Shown here: positions 30,416 through 39,087 of the stretch, in pieces
Position numbering within the stretch: position 1 is the stretch's first letter
Layout: every line of letters starts with the position of its first letter
Source: Rhodobacteraceae bacterium M385
GTDB lineage: Bacteria; Pseudomonadota; Alphaproteobacteria; Rhodobacterales; Rhodobacteraceae
Reading direction: 5' to 3'
Assembly (NCBI GenBank): GCA_025141835.1
Contig: CP081102.1
Span: forward strand, 1 to 64,000
Length of the DNA: 64,000 bases
The notes under the pieces: generated by a model
Seen by the model: the letters and a program-made list of their open reading frames with translations, nothing else
The model's database searches: none
Told to the model about the DNA's origin: nothing
Program-made: the position numbers and the translations under genes

Positions 30416-32905
30416 TTAGGTGAGCGACCGCTCAACCTCTTCCCGCTCGAAGATTTCGATCACGTCGCCCGGACGGATATCTTCGTAGTTCTCGAACGCC
30501 ATACCGCATTCTTGCCCAGACTGGACTTCTTTGACCTCGTCCTTGAAGCGCTTGAGCGTCTTGAGCGTACCTTCGTGGATGACCACATCGTCGCGCAGCA
30601 GGCGCACACCGGCAGAGCGTCGGGCGACGCCTTCGGTGACAAGACAACCTGCGACGTTGCCAACACCGGAGACCTTGAAGACCTCTTTGATGTTGGCATA
30701 GCCGATGAAGTTCTCGCGGATCTCCGCGCCCAGAAGGCCGGAAGCTGCCGCTTTCACGTCGTCTACGAGGTCATAGATCACCGAGTAATACCGGATCTCT
30801 ACGCCCTTTTGGTTCGCAGCGTTCCGCGCAGGCGCGTTGGCCCGAACGTTGAAGCCGATAACCGGGGTGCCAGAGGCTTCGGCCAAACCGATATCCGATT
30901 CCGTGATCGCGCCGACACCGTAGTGCAGCACGCGGACGCGAACTTCGTCGTTGCCGATCTTCTCAAGCGCCTGAACGATGGCCTCGGCAGAACCCTGCAC
31001 GTCGGCCTTCATCACCACCTGCAATTCGCGCACGTTCTCGTCTGCCTTGGCGTTTGCCAGCAGCTGATCGAGGGTTGTGGCGGCACCGGCGGCAGCGCGT
31101 TTATCTTTGGCGGCTTGCTCGCGATACTCAGCGATCTCGCGGGCTTGGGCTTCGGTATCGACGACGTTTAGGACGTCACCCGCTTCGGGCGTACCGTTGA
31201 GGCCAAGAACCTCAACCGGAACCGAAGGACCGGCTTCCTTTACGCGTTCGCCCTGATCGTTGACCAGCGCGCGAACTTTACCCCACTGCTCACCCACGAC
31301 GAAGATATCGCCTTGGCGCAGTGTGCCTTTTTCCACCAGAACGGTGGCGACAGGACCGCGACCCACGTCAAGCTGCGCCTCGATCACGGCACCTTGGGCG
31401 GCGCGATCAGGGTTGGCTTTCAGCTCCAGAAGTTCCGCCTGAAGCGCGATGGCTTCCAGCAGTTCTGGCAGGCCTTGGCCGGTCATGGCCGATACCTCAA
31501 CATCCTGCACGTCGCCAGACATCGCTTCCACGATGACTTCGTGTTGCAGAAGGTCTGTACGCACTTTCATCGGATCAGCGGCGGGACGGTCAATCTTGTT
31601 GATCGCCACGATCATCGGCACTTCTGCCGCTTTGGCGTGGGCAATCGCCTCAATCGTCTGCGGCATCACGGCATCGTCCGCCGCAACAACCAGCACTACG
31701 ATATCCGTTACCTGAGCACCGCGCGCCCGCATCGACGTGAACGCCGCGTGGCCGGGAGTATCAAGGAACGACAGAACCGCACCGGATTCGGTTGTGACCT
31801 GATAGGCCCCGATGTGCTGCGTGATCCCGCCCGCTTCGCCAGAGACCACGTTGGCCTGACGGATACGGTCAAGAAGCGATGTTTTGCCGTGGTCGACGTG
31901 ACCCATGATCGTGATGACCGGGGGACGCGGCTGCATCTTGCCTTCATCATCTTCGACCGTGTCGATGACCTGTTCCACGTCGGCATCGGACACACGCTGT
32001 ACGCGGTGGCCGAATTCTTCCACGATCAATTCCGCAGTATCCGCGTCAATCGGTTGGTTCTGCGTGATCATCATGCCGTTGTTCATCAGCGATTTGACAA
32101 CATCGGCCACACGCTCAGACATCCGGTTGGCGAGTTCCGAGACGATGATCGTCTCTGGAATCTGCACGTCGCGAATAACCTTTTCACGATCAACTGAGCC
32201 GCCCATCGCCTTTTGACGCTGACGTTCTTGTTTCCGCTTCATCGCGGCCATGGAGCGCTGACGGCCACCTTCGCCACCAGACATCGCCTGGTTTACGGTC
32301 AGCTTGCCGGAACGACGGCCACCGGCGTCATTGCCGCGGTTACCACGGTCGTTACGCTTGTTGTCACGCTCGGGCTCGCGGCGGGCGGGGGCGGCTTTGC
32401 CACCACCACGGGGACCGGAAGGCGCAGCCGCTGGATCAGCGGCAGCCGCAGCAGGTGCAGCCGCTTCGGGCGGCGCGTTGCGGCGGGCTTCTTCTTCGGC
32501 CTTGCGGCGGGCGTCTTCTTCTTCCTTGGCCTTCAGCGCTTCTACACGCTCGCGTTCTTCACGCTCTTTGGCTTCGGCATCGGCGCGGCGGCGGTTGCGT
32601 TCTTCTTCACGCTCCCGCTCGGCTTTGACACGCTCTTCGGCTTCCTGGCTTTCGCGGGCCTTGGCGGCCTGCAACGCCTTCAGGCGCCGCTCCATCTCGG
32701 CGTCTGGCACCGACTTGTCGCGTTTGCCGCCTTCGGCGTTTTGCATCGCAGCAGAGGGCGCACCGGGTTTGGGCACCATCACGCGCTTGCGTTTGGTTTC
32801 GACCACCACAGATTTGGTGCGACCCCGTGAAAAGCTCTGGTTTACGCGGCCTGACCGCGCCCCACCGGAGAGGCCAAGGGGTTTTTTTCCGTCTTCGTCG
32901 CTCAT
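30416..32905 (-). CDS. infB: Translation initiation factor IF-2
   Basis: IF-2 is the GTPase that brings initiator tRNA to the ribosome. The 829-residue protein has a long charged amino region (Arg/Glu/Ala-rich, about 80-180), then the G domain with IMGHVDHGKTSLLD (G1), DTPGHAAF (G3) and NKIDRP (G4), and the carboxy domains ending in IFEREEVERSL. I start at ATG 32905, which overlaps the ylxR-like gene by four bases; the frame stays open upstream but there it is antisense-like noise. It closes the rimP-nusA-ylxR-infB operon. Confidence 0.97.
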   Translation of the reverse strand: MSDEDGKKPLGLSGGARSGRVNQSFSRGRTKSVVVETKRKRVMVPKPGAPSAAMQNAEGGKRDKSVPDAEMERRLKALQAAKARESQEAEERVKAEREREEERNRRRADAEAKEREERERVEALKAKEEEDARRKAEEEARRNAPPEAAAPAAAAADPAAAPSGPRGGGKAAPARREPERDNKRNDRGNRGNDAGGRRSGKLTVNQAMSGGEGGRQRSMAAMKRKQERQRQKAMGGSVDREKVIRDVQIPETIIVSELANRMSERVADVVKSLMNNGMMITQNQPIDADTAELIVEEFGHRVQRVSDADVEQVIDTVEDDEGKMQPRPPVITIMGHVDHGKTSLLDRIRQANVVSGEAGGITQHIGAYQVTTESGAVLSFLDTPGHAAFTSMRARGAQVTDIVVLVVAADDAVMPQTIEAIAHAKAAEVPMIVAINKIDRPAADPMKVRTDLLQHEVIVEAMSGDVQDVEVSAMTGQGLPELLEAIALQAELLELKANPDRAAQGAVIEAQLDVGRGPVATVLVEKGTLRQGDIFVVGEQWGKVRALVNDQGERVKEAGPSVPVEVLGLNGTPEAGDVLNVVDTEAQAREIAEYREQAAKDKRAAAGAATTLDQLLANAKADENVRELQVVMKADVQGSAEAIVQALEKIGNDEVRVRVLHYGVGAITESDIGLAEASGTPVIGFNVRANAPARNAANQKGVEIRYYSVIYDLVDDVKAAASGLLGAEIRENFIGYANIKEVFKVSGVGNVAGCLVTEGVARRSAGVRLLRDDVVIHEGTLKTLKRFKDEVKEVQSGQECGMAFENYEDIRPGDVIEIFEREEVERSLT

Positions 32906-33534
32906 GCGTTCCGTCTGTCCTTCTCGGTGGTCTGGCCACCGTCTGCGATGCGCAGTCCCTGGAGTTTCCGGGCTTCCTCTACAACACGAGGGGCCAATCC
33001 ACCAGCGGCAAGCGCGCCATGTATCACACTTTGGCGTCCGAAAGCCAAACCCAATTCCTGGGCGGTCAGGATGCCGAAGTATCTGGCCCCTTCCGGGGTC
33101 CACAGTTTCGATTTGCCACGTTCCGACCCATCGGAGGCCTGAAGCAGCACGCCGACGTTTTCATTCGCCAGCCAGTCTTTCACTTTCTCAAATCCCGCGA
33201 CCGCTTTTCCGCTCTTGCGAGCCAGCGCGATCAGATCGGTCACGCGGCGCGTCAATTGCTTTTCAACCAGCTCCACAAGGTCCGGGGACACTTGCACAGG
33301 CTGCTTTGCGGCGCGCGAGAACAGGTTCTTCTTCACCGCGAGTTCCAGCGCGGCACGATCCGCACTGACCCACATGCCACGGCCGGGCAGCTTTTCCAGC
33401 GTGTCCGCTGCAACCTGCCCATCGGGAGACACCACAAAGCGGATGAAACCGCGCTTTGGCGCGATTTCCCCGGTTGCGATGCACTTCCGCTCGGGACCGT
33501 CACTTCGGTCCTTATGTTGGCCACCACGAGACAT
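32902..33534 (-). CDS. YlxR-type RNA-binding protein fused to an L7Ae-like domain
   Basis: A 210-residue cytosolic protein. The amino part is DUF448/YlxR (ERKCIATGEIAPKRGFIRFV near 15-34, LPGRGMWVSADRAALELAVKK near 49-69), the carboxy part is an L7Ae/L30e-like fold (TDLIALARKSGKAVAGFEKV near 98-117, GVLLQASDG near 127). Such fused proteins sit between nusA and infB in alphaproteobacteria and probably bind rRNA or tRNA. It overlaps infB by ATGA. Confidence 0.92.
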   Translation of the reverse strand: MSRGGQHKDRSDGPERKCIATGEIAPKRGFIRFVVSPDGQVAADTLEKLPGRGMWVSADRAALELAVKKNLFSRAAKQPVQVSPDLVELVEKQLTRRVTDLIALARKSGKAVAGFEKVKDWLANENVGVLLQASDGSERGKSKLWTPEGARYFGILTAQELGLAFGRQSVIHGALAAGGLAPRVVEEARKLQGLRIADGGQTTEKDRRNA

Positions 33535-33556
33535 TCGCGGATCCGGGCCGAGGGCC

Positions 33557-35329
33557 TTAGCCCTCTGCCCCCTCCTCAGCGGCTGCTTCAGATTCGGCGG
33601 CGGCGTCGGCTTCCAGTTCCTCGATTGTGACCCAACCCAGTTGCAGGCGTGCCGTCATTACCATGTTTTGCGCTTCCTCAAGCGAGACCTCGAAGGGCTC
33701 TAGAACACCGTCGTCTTTGATGCGCTCTCCGCCATCGGTCGTCCAGCCACCGGCCAGTTCCCAATCGGCGCAGGTGGCGAAGTCTTCCAGCGTTTTCACG
33801 CCATCTTCACCAAGAGCCACCAACATTTGGGGTGTCAGGCCGTCAAATGCAATGAGGGTCTCATCCACACCCAGTTCTTTTGCGGTTTCCAGCGCCTTTT
33901 TGTTCTGGGCCTCCAGGTAGTCGCGGGCACGGGCCTGCAACTCCTCGGCTGTGGCTTCGTCCACGCCGTCGATGACCAAAAGTTCGTCCGCTTCGACGTA
34001 GGCGACTTCTTCCAAGGCAGTGAAGCCTTCGGAAACCAGAAGCTGTGCGAAGAATTCGTCCAGATCGAGGCTGTCCATGAACAGCTTCGTACGCTCTTCG
34101 AACTCGGCCTGACGGCGTTTGGATTCTTCCTCCTCGGTGAGGATGTCGATATCGAGGTTGGTCAGCTGGCTGGCCAAGCGCACGTTTTGACCCCGGCGGC
34201 CAATGGCAAGGCTCAATTGCTCATCGGGAACCACGACTTCGATCTTGCCGGCGTCTTCGTCCAGAACAACCTTGGAGACTTCCGCTGGCTGAAGTGCGTT
34301 CACCAGGAAGGTCGGCGCGTCTTCGTTCCACGGGATGATGTCGATCTTTTCGCCCTGCAACTCGTTCACAACGGCCTGCACGCGCGAGCCGCGCATACCA
34401 ACGCAGGCACCCACGGGGTCGATGCCGTTATCGTAGGAGATAACGGCGATCTTGGCGCGGGAGCCGGGATCACGGGCAACGGCCTTGATCTCGATGATGC
34501 CATCGTAGATTTCTGGCACTTCCATTTTGAACAGCTCACGCATGAACTCTGGCGCGGTGCGCGACAGGAAGATCTGGTGACCGCGATTCTCGCGGCGCAC
34601 ATCTTTGATGTAGCAGCGGATGCGGTCGCCGTTGCGATAGGCTTCGCGGCCGATCTTTTCGTTGCGACGCAGTTGCGCTTCGCCGGCACCCACATCGACG
34701 ATGATGTTGCCGTATTCTTCGCGCTTGACGACGCCGTTGATGATCTCGCCCACGCGGTCCTTGAACTCGGCGTATTGACGATCCCGCTCGGCTTCGCGGA
34801 CCTTCTGCAAGATCACCTGCTTGGCCGATTGCGCAGCGATCCGGCCCATTTCAACGGGCGGCACTTCGTCAGCGATCAGGTCGCCCACAACGGGGTCTGT
34901 CGTTTGATCGACACCTTCCATCATGATGCGGTCGTTGTCGTTGGGCTTACGCAACACAAAACGGCGCACGTCGCGGGTTTCCACGATCTCGCCTTCTTCG
35001 TCGTAGGTGTGGGCCTTGGCGTTCAAGACCACAACATTCGGGCGCTCCAGCTTTACGGTCGAGATACCTTCGCGCAAGGAAAGCTCGGCCTTTTCGTTCT
35101 CGATCAGGTCAGAGTCGGTGACGGTGCGCACACGGGTAAAGGTGGCGCGACCTGTCTTCCGGTCGATGGAGACTCGGATATCGACTTCGGAGCCGTAGCG
35201 GGACTTTGCCGCCCGTGCGAGGGATTCTTCCATCGCCTCGACCACAAGACCGGGGTCGATCATCTTTTCGCGCGCCACGGCTTCCGCGGTTTGCAGCAAT
35301 TCCAGCTGGTTGGCTGATGTAATGGCCAT
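33557..35329 (-). CDS. nusA: Transcription termination/antitermination factor NusA
   Basis: NusA binds RNA polymerase and RNA and tunes pausing, termination and antitermination. The 590-residue protein has the polymerase-binding amino domain, S1 domain (IINGVVKREEYGNIIVDVG near 135-153), two KH domains (GACVGMRGSRVQAVVNELQGEKIDII near 300-325 with GMRG, and LAIGRRGQNVRLASQLTNLDIDI near 375), and carboxy helix-hairpin-helix repeats with an acidic tail. It follows rimP by 3 bases. The attenuator-like hairpin in the operon leader could make NusA autoregulatory. Confidence 0.97.
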   Translation of the reverse strand: MAITSANQLELLQTAEAVAREKMIDPGLVVEAMEESLARAAKSRYGSEVDIRVSIDRKTGRATFTRVRTVTDSDLIENEKAELSLREGISTVKLERPNVVVLNAKAHTYDEEGEIVETRDVRRFVLRKPNDNDRIMMEGVDQTTDPVVGDLIADEVPPVEMGRIAAQSAKQVILQKVREAERDRQYAEFKDRVGEIINGVVKREEYGNIIVDVGAGEAQLRRNEKIGREAYRNGDRIRCYIKDVRRENRGHQIFLSRTAPEFMRELFKMEVPEIYDGIIEIKAVARDPGSRAKIAVISYDNGIDPVGACVGMRGSRVQAVVNELQGEKIDIIPWNEDAPTFLVNALQPAEVSKVVLDEDAGKIEVVVPDEQLSLAIGRRGQNVRLASQLTNLDIDILTEEEESKRRQAEFEERTKLFMDSLDLDEFFAQLLVSEGFTALEEVAYVEADELLVIDGVDEATAEELQARARDYLEAQNKKALETAKELGVDETLIAFDGLTPQMLVALGEDGVKTLEDFATCADWELAGGWTTDGGERIKDDGVLEPFEVSLEEAQNMVMTARLQLGWVTIEELEADAAAESEAAAEEGAEG

Positions 35330-35332
35330 GTC

Positions 35333-35932
35333 TTACTCCTTCGCGCCAGCGGCGTCATCGTCGCCGGGCTCTTCTTCAATGTCGTCAAAGTCGGCCTCGT
35401 TGATGAGGCCCGCATCTTTGCGTTGTTTCAGCATTTCTTTGATCAGCTCGTCCGTCAGGACCAGCTTGGCGTCGCTCAACCATTCGAAGTTGAGGCCGAC
35501 GGTCACCGTTTCATTGCCCTGTTCCAGATTGACCAGAACTTCGCCATCTTCCACGCCAGCAAGCACACCTTTAAAGCGACGCTGACCGCCGATCATCTCG
35601 GTCGTTTCCAGCTTGGCTTCATACCCTTCAAACGTCTCAAAATCCTTGAGGCGCGTCAGGGGGCGGTCGATGCCGGGGCTGGAAACTTCCAGGGCGTAGG
35701 CTTCTTCAAGCGGGTCTTCGACATCCAGCAACACAGAGATCGCGTTGGAAATCTGGGCGCATTCATCCACGTCGATGCCGCCATCGGGGCGTTCGGCCAT
35801 GATTTGCAGGGTGTTGGTTTTGCCGCCCATCACACGGATGCGCACAACCTCGAACCCCAGCGCCTCGATCGAGGGCGAGACGATTTCCGCCATCCGGCGG
35901 TCCATGGAGGTCTTGGCGATCAGATCAGACAT
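35333..35932 (-). CDS. rimP: Ribosome maturation factor RimP
   Basis: RimP is needed for 30S subunit maturation. The 199-residue protein has the amino domain (SPSIEALGFEVVRIRVMG near 19-36), the junction YALEVSSPGIDRPL near 83-96 and the carboxy SH3-like domain, ending in an acidic tail. It is the first gene of the rimP-nusA-ylxR-infB operon. ATG 35932 is preceded by TTGAGGGG. A T-tailed hairpin lies only 32 bases upstream. Confidence 0.95.
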   Translation of the reverse strand: MSDLIAKTSMDRRMAEIVSPSIEALGFEVVRIRVMGGKTNTLQIMAERPDGGIDVDECAQISNAISVLLDVEDPLEEAYALEVSSPGIDRPLTRLKDFETFEGYEAKLETTEMIGGQRRFKGVLAGVEDGEVLVNLEQGNETVTVGLNFEWLSDAKLVLTDELIKEMLKQRKDAGLINEADFDDIEEEPGDDDAAGAKE

Positions 35933-35963
35933 GCGTCCCCTCAAGAAAATGGACCCGAGAAAC

Positions 35964-35988
35964 AAAAAAGCGGGCCGTGCGGCCCGCT
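35964..35988 (-). terminator. T-tailed hairpin in the rimP leader, attenuator candidate
   Basis: On the minus strand AGCGGGCC-GCAC-GGCCCGCT followed by six T. It lies between a promoter candidate (36033-36061) and the rimP ribosome-binding site, so a transcript from that promoter would meet this hairpin before rimP. It may be a regulated attenuator, or simply the end of transcription from the upstream gene if rimP has a promoter I cannot see. Confidence 0.7.
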
Positions 35989-36032
35989 GAGAATGTCGGT
36001 GGTGCCATCGTGTCGGCGCCGCTGTTGAGGGG

Positions 36033-36061
36033 GATATAGGGGGAATCGGGCGACGACGCAA
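36033..36061 (-). promoter_or_regulatory. Candidate promoter of the rimP-nusA-infB operon
   Basis: On the minus strand TTGCGT (36061-36056) and TATATC (36038-36033) separated by 17 bases. The leader to rimP would be roughly 95 bases and would contain the hairpin at 35964-35988. Confidence 0.45.
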
Positions 36062-36083
36062 GGCCGCCCGCCCGCAGCGGCGA

Positions 36084-36458
36084 TTACCCGCAATAAACCC
36101 GGTCGATGATATAGCTGCCATCGGTGCTGACATTCAGGCGATGGGGTTGGTAATCCATCGTGCCATAGGGGCTGTCGGGCGTGAAATACCGGGCCTGAAC
36201 GCCATAGCTATGGGCCACGGACACATGGTGGCCCACAAGGCTCTGATACTGTTGCGCGCCACAATCCTGGGCCTGAACGGGCCGCACCGGAAGATGCGGG
36301 CGCATCGGCACGCCGGGGATGCCGGCATAGGGGTTGATGCCAAGATTGATCCCGTAACCGCCACCGGGGCTGGTGAAGGAAAAGCTTTGCGCAGACGCCA
36401 TTGCAGGCGCGAGGGACAGGGTGAGGGCGGCGAAAATTGCCTTGGTCGTAAGGGACAT
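36084..36458 (-). CDS. Secreted I78 peptidase-inhibitor-like protein
   Basis: A 124-residue exported protein with signal peptide (1-23, MASAQ). After a Gly/Pro-rich stretch it carries a pattern close to peptidase inhibitor I78: DCGAQQYQSLVGHHVS near 65-80, then GTMDYQPHRLNVSTDGSYII near 99-118 and the final VYCG. The two cysteines would form the single disulfide of the family. I78 members block serine proteases, usually in the periplasm. The neighbour at 36555 looks related. Confidence 0.7.
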   Translation of the reverse strand: MSLTTKAIFAALTLSLAPAMASAQSFSFTSPGGGYGINLGINPYAGIPGVPMRPHLPVRPVQAQDCGAQQYQSLVGHHVSVAHSYGVQARYFTPDSPYGTMDYQPHRLNVSTDGSYIIDRVYCG

Positions 36459-36554
36459 GAAAATTACTCCGAAGGGGAAAAGAGCGTTAGATAATGGCCG
36501 CTACCTTACCCCAAAGCGCCCGTGCCCTCACTGTAGGATTCCCGTAGGTCGGCC

Positions 36555-36860
36555 TTAATCGCAACGCACTTCGCGGACGCGGCCGTCGCTGTCGAGGTAA
36601 ATGGTCATTCGCGTGGGCCGTGCGAACCCCGGATCTTCGCCGGGCCGCAAAATGCGAACGATTTGCTCCGGGGCGTATGCCGCGATCTCGTAGACAACGT
36701 TCATGGCGAAGAAGGTTGTTTGGCCGATCACCTCTTCCATCGGCGTTCGGTTACAGGTGTCGGGTGCCTGCGCGTGAACGGCAAGAGGCGCCATCCCAAA
36801 GGCGAGAGCCACGGCGAACACACGGCATGTTGTGGGTCCGATATCGGTTCGGAAGGTCAT
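36555..36860 (-). CDS. Small secreted protein, second I78-like candidate
   Basis: A 101-residue exported protein with signal peptide (VFAVALAFGMAPLAVHAQA). The mature part begins with Cys in PDTCNRTPMEEVIGQ, has IAAYAPEQIVRILRPGEDPG in the middle, and ends MTIYLDSDGRVREVRCD. The Cys...IGQ...R..PG...LD.DGR...V.C layout matches I78 inhibitors loosely. I chose ATG 36860; the frame remains open further upstream without a good start. Function is inferred. Confidence 0.6.
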   Translation of the reverse strand: MTFRTDIGPTTCRVFAVALAFGMAPLAVHAQAPDTCNRTPMEEVIGQTTFFAMNVVYEIAAYAPEQIVRILRPGEDPGFARPTRMTIYLDSDGRVREVRCD

Positions 36861-37043
36861 GGTATCCTCCGTTGCTTTGTATCCGAGATTGGCACAATCT
36901 CTACCGAGAAGCCAAGTTGGCTGGAAACAACAAGCAAGGCGTATCGGCGCGATGTCGCCCCAGAAATACAAGAGGATGATCCGATCAGGCGTTATTTGAA
37001 TGATCCGAGATTGCCCGCGAATGATCAAAGGAAGGACCCCCAC

Positions 37044-37472
37044 ATGAAACTCACACCTATTATGACAGCCGCAGCCATGACGCTTGCGGCCGCAGGCGCG
37101 GCGCAGGCCGAGGGATGGACCGTGACGGATTTCTCCTCGATCTCGGACCGTGACACCTGCATGAACTACGCGGAAACGACATTTGATACCTACCGCGCGC
37201 GCTTTGGCGGTGACGGCTTTACCGGACGGTCGAACTGGACCATTGGCGGCTATGACCTGCGTGGCGAAGTGGTGGACGGGTTGTTCATCTGCGCCGACGA
37301 ATCGGGCCTCGTGGCGCCGTTCCTGGTGGTCTATAACGTTGATGACGACAGCGATGCGCGTGAAACGATTGCGGATCGCCTAGGCGATATCTGGGACGAA
37401 GTCGTGGAAGGCAACGGCGTGCCCGGCGCGTCTGTGCCACAGCCTGTACCCACGCCCGGCGGCACCAAATAA
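37044..37472 (+). CDS. Secreted protein of unknown function
   Basis: A 142-residue protein with signal peptide (MTLAAAGAAQA before Glu). The mature domain has two cysteines, in SDRDTCMNYAETTFDTYRAR and GLFICADESG, and a GYDLRGEVVDG strand between them; the end is a Pro-rich tail (VPQPVPTPGGTK). I do not recognise the family. AAAGGAAGG precedes the ATG and an intrinsic terminator follows at 37497. It is divergent from the I78-like gene upstream. Confidence 0.75.
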   Translation: MKLTPIMTAAAMTLAAAGAAQAEGWTVTDFSSISDRDTCMNYAETTFDTYRARFGGDGFTGRSNWTIGGYDLRGEVVDGLFICADESGLVAPFLVVYNVDDDSDARETIADRLGDIWDEVVEGNGVPGASVPQPVPTPGGTK

Positions 37473-37496
37473 GCCACCCCGCTTTGCAGCGATCCG

Positions 37497-37525
37497 GGTC
37501 ACCCTTGCGGGTGGCCCTTTCCTTT
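37497..37525 (+). terminator. Intrinsic terminator after the secreted protein gene
   Basis: Stem GGTCACCC/GGGTGGCC (one T-G pair), loop TTGC, then a T-rich tail. It lies just before the ribosome-binding site of the next gene (GGAGAG at 37531), so that gene may depend on readthrough. Confidence 0.65.
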
Positions 37526-37542
37526 GACTCGGAGAGATCAAT

Positions 37543-38313
37543 TTGCGGCTCCACCCCCTCCTCGCTGCGCTCCTCGCAGGTGTCCCGTCGGCCGCCGCGG
37601 CGCAACTAAATGGGCCTTTGCACATTGGCCTGCCTTGGGAGGTCTTCATTTTCGAAGCTGACGCCTTTGCGGAGATTTCGACCAACGGCGCAAACCTTGT
37701 GTTAACTACCTACACAGAGGCCTGGCCAGACCTGGCCTACTACGTGGAGAACTCGCCACCGCAGGGACTAAGCCTGTCGTTTTGCGGCATGGAATTTGCC
37801 AACTTCTATCCCACATCTTCCATGGCCACGGGCCGCCTTGTCATCCCCTTTGGTGACCCTGCGGTAGCAACGCTTGCAGCAGACGTGCTGACTGGGCGAG
37901 CCACTTGCGACAGCTTTGAAGGCCCCACGCAGGACGCTGGCGACACAAGTCTGCTGCCATCTCTCTCGCCGACCCTTGCACCGATCCACGGCCCCGTTCT
38001 GCGCAGCCCGTCGGACACTTACGAAGCGCTGGCCGAGGAAATCATGGAGGCTCGTGCTGCAACGGTTCCAGAAACCGGCTCCATCGCGATTAACCTCACC
38101 TTCGGCCCCGGCCTTGCCGCATGGTTGGCGACGGAAACGGGCGAACATATCGGAGAGCAGATTGAGCTTTCCATCTGCCAAGAGGTCATCACCGCCCCAC
38201 GGGTGATGGAACCCATTACCGGCGGCACGATCTCCATCAGCGGCTCTTACAACATGGCCGAGGCCGAGACCTTGGCCGCCCGTATTCGGGGCGATATCCC
38301 TTGTGAGGATTAG
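37543..38313 (+). CDS. Secreted protein with a SecD P1-head-like domain
   Basis: A 256-residue exported protein starting at TTG with GGAGAG upstream; signal peptide LLAALLAGVPSAAAAQ. The amino half is unassigned, with cysteines near 86 and 126. The last 80 residues resemble the periplasmic P1-head subdomain of SecD: INLTFGPGLAAWLATETGEH, VITAPRVMEPITGGTISISG and AEAETLAARIRGD. It lacks the membrane helices of SecDF, so it is not a translocase subunit in the usual sense. The role is unknown. Confidence 0.7.
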   Translation: MRLHPLLAALLAGVPSAAAAQLNGPLHIGLPWEVFIFEADAFAEISTNGANLVLTTYTEAWPDLAYYVENSPPQGLSLSFCGMEFANFYPTSSMATGRLVIPFGDPAVATLAADVLTGRATCDSFEGPTQDAGDTSLLPSLSPTLAPIHGPVLRSPSDTYEALAEEIMEARAATVPETGSIAINLTFGPGLAAWLATETGEHIGEQIELSICQEVITAPRVMEPITGGTISISGSYNMAEAETLAARIRGDIPCED

Positions 38314-38367
38314 CGGCGTTCCCCTTCCTGCCTCGATGTGCCACACAAGGAAAAAAGGGGAAACGCC

Positions 38368-39087
38368 ATGGCTAATGATACGCCACTTCTTGCCGTCCTG
38401 ATTGATGCCGACAACACATCCCACAAGCATGCCAAAGCGATCTTTGATGAGATTGCGCGCTTTGGCGAAGCCTCTGTCCGGCGGATTTACGGGGATTTCA
38501 GCTCCACCCACATGAAGGGCTGGTCCGGGGTTCAGGCGGAATACGGGATCGTCCCATTTCACCAACCCGCCAATACCGTGGGCAAGAACGCCAGCGACAT
38601 CGCGCTGGTGATTGACGCGATGGATGTGCTGCATTCGGGCCGCTTTGATGGTTTTGTGCTGGTGTCGTCAGACAGTGACTTCACGCGGTTGGCCAGCCGT
38701 ATCCGCGAACAGGGTCTGGACGTCTACGGCATCGGCCAGCAAAAAACCCCCGAGGCGTTCCGCAAGGCCTGCAAGCGGTTCATCTTTATCGAGAACATCC
38801 TGCCCGAGCAGCCCAAAGACACCCCCGCCACCAAGGCAGACCCCAAGCCTGAAGCCCGGCCTATCAACGAGGCCCGCGACCTGATTTTCCGTGCGATGGA
38901 GGCGATTGAGCAGGACGACGACTGGTATTCTCTGGGGCAACTGGGCCAATACATGACCACCGCCAATCCAGACTTTGACACCCGCACCTATGGCGCCCGC
39001 AAGCTGAGCGATTTGGTGGAGAGCCTGAAGATGCTGGAAGTCACTCGTGGGCAGGGCAACCAGCTTCTGGTGCGCAGGCTGGATTAA
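38368..39087 (+). CDS. NYN-domain (LabA/DUF88) ribonuclease-like protein with LOTUS/OST-HTH domain
   Basis: A 239-residue cytosolic protein. Residues 1-145 are a PIN-like NYN domain with the acidic residues expected for metal-dependent RNA cleavage: AVLIDADNTSHKHAK near 8, KNASDIALVIDAMDVL near 70 and VSSDSDFTRLASRIRE near 97. A linker rich in Lys/Pro/Glu follows, then a carboxy OST-HTH/LOTUS domain (about 165-239, ending LLVRRLD), which binds RNA in other proteins. The target is unknown. ATG 38368 was chosen over 38338 for its AAGGGG site. Confidence 0.88.
   Translation: MANDTPLLAVLIDADNTSHKHAKAIFDEIARFGEASVRRIYGDFSSTHMKGWSGVQAEYGIVPFHQPANTVGKNASDIALVIDAMDVLHSGRFDGFVLVSSDSDFTRLASRIREQGLDVYGIGQQKTPEAFRKACKRFIFIENILPEQPKDTPATKADPKPEARPINEARDLIFRAMEAIEQDDDWYSLGQLGQYMTTANPDFDTRTYGARKLSDLVESLKMLEVTRGQGNQLLVRRLD

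Noticed and set aside
33827..35317. Long plus-strand frame opposite nusA (496 codons)
   Set aside because: Nothing in its product looks like a known fold. The strong third-position GC bias opens antisense frames throughout this window.
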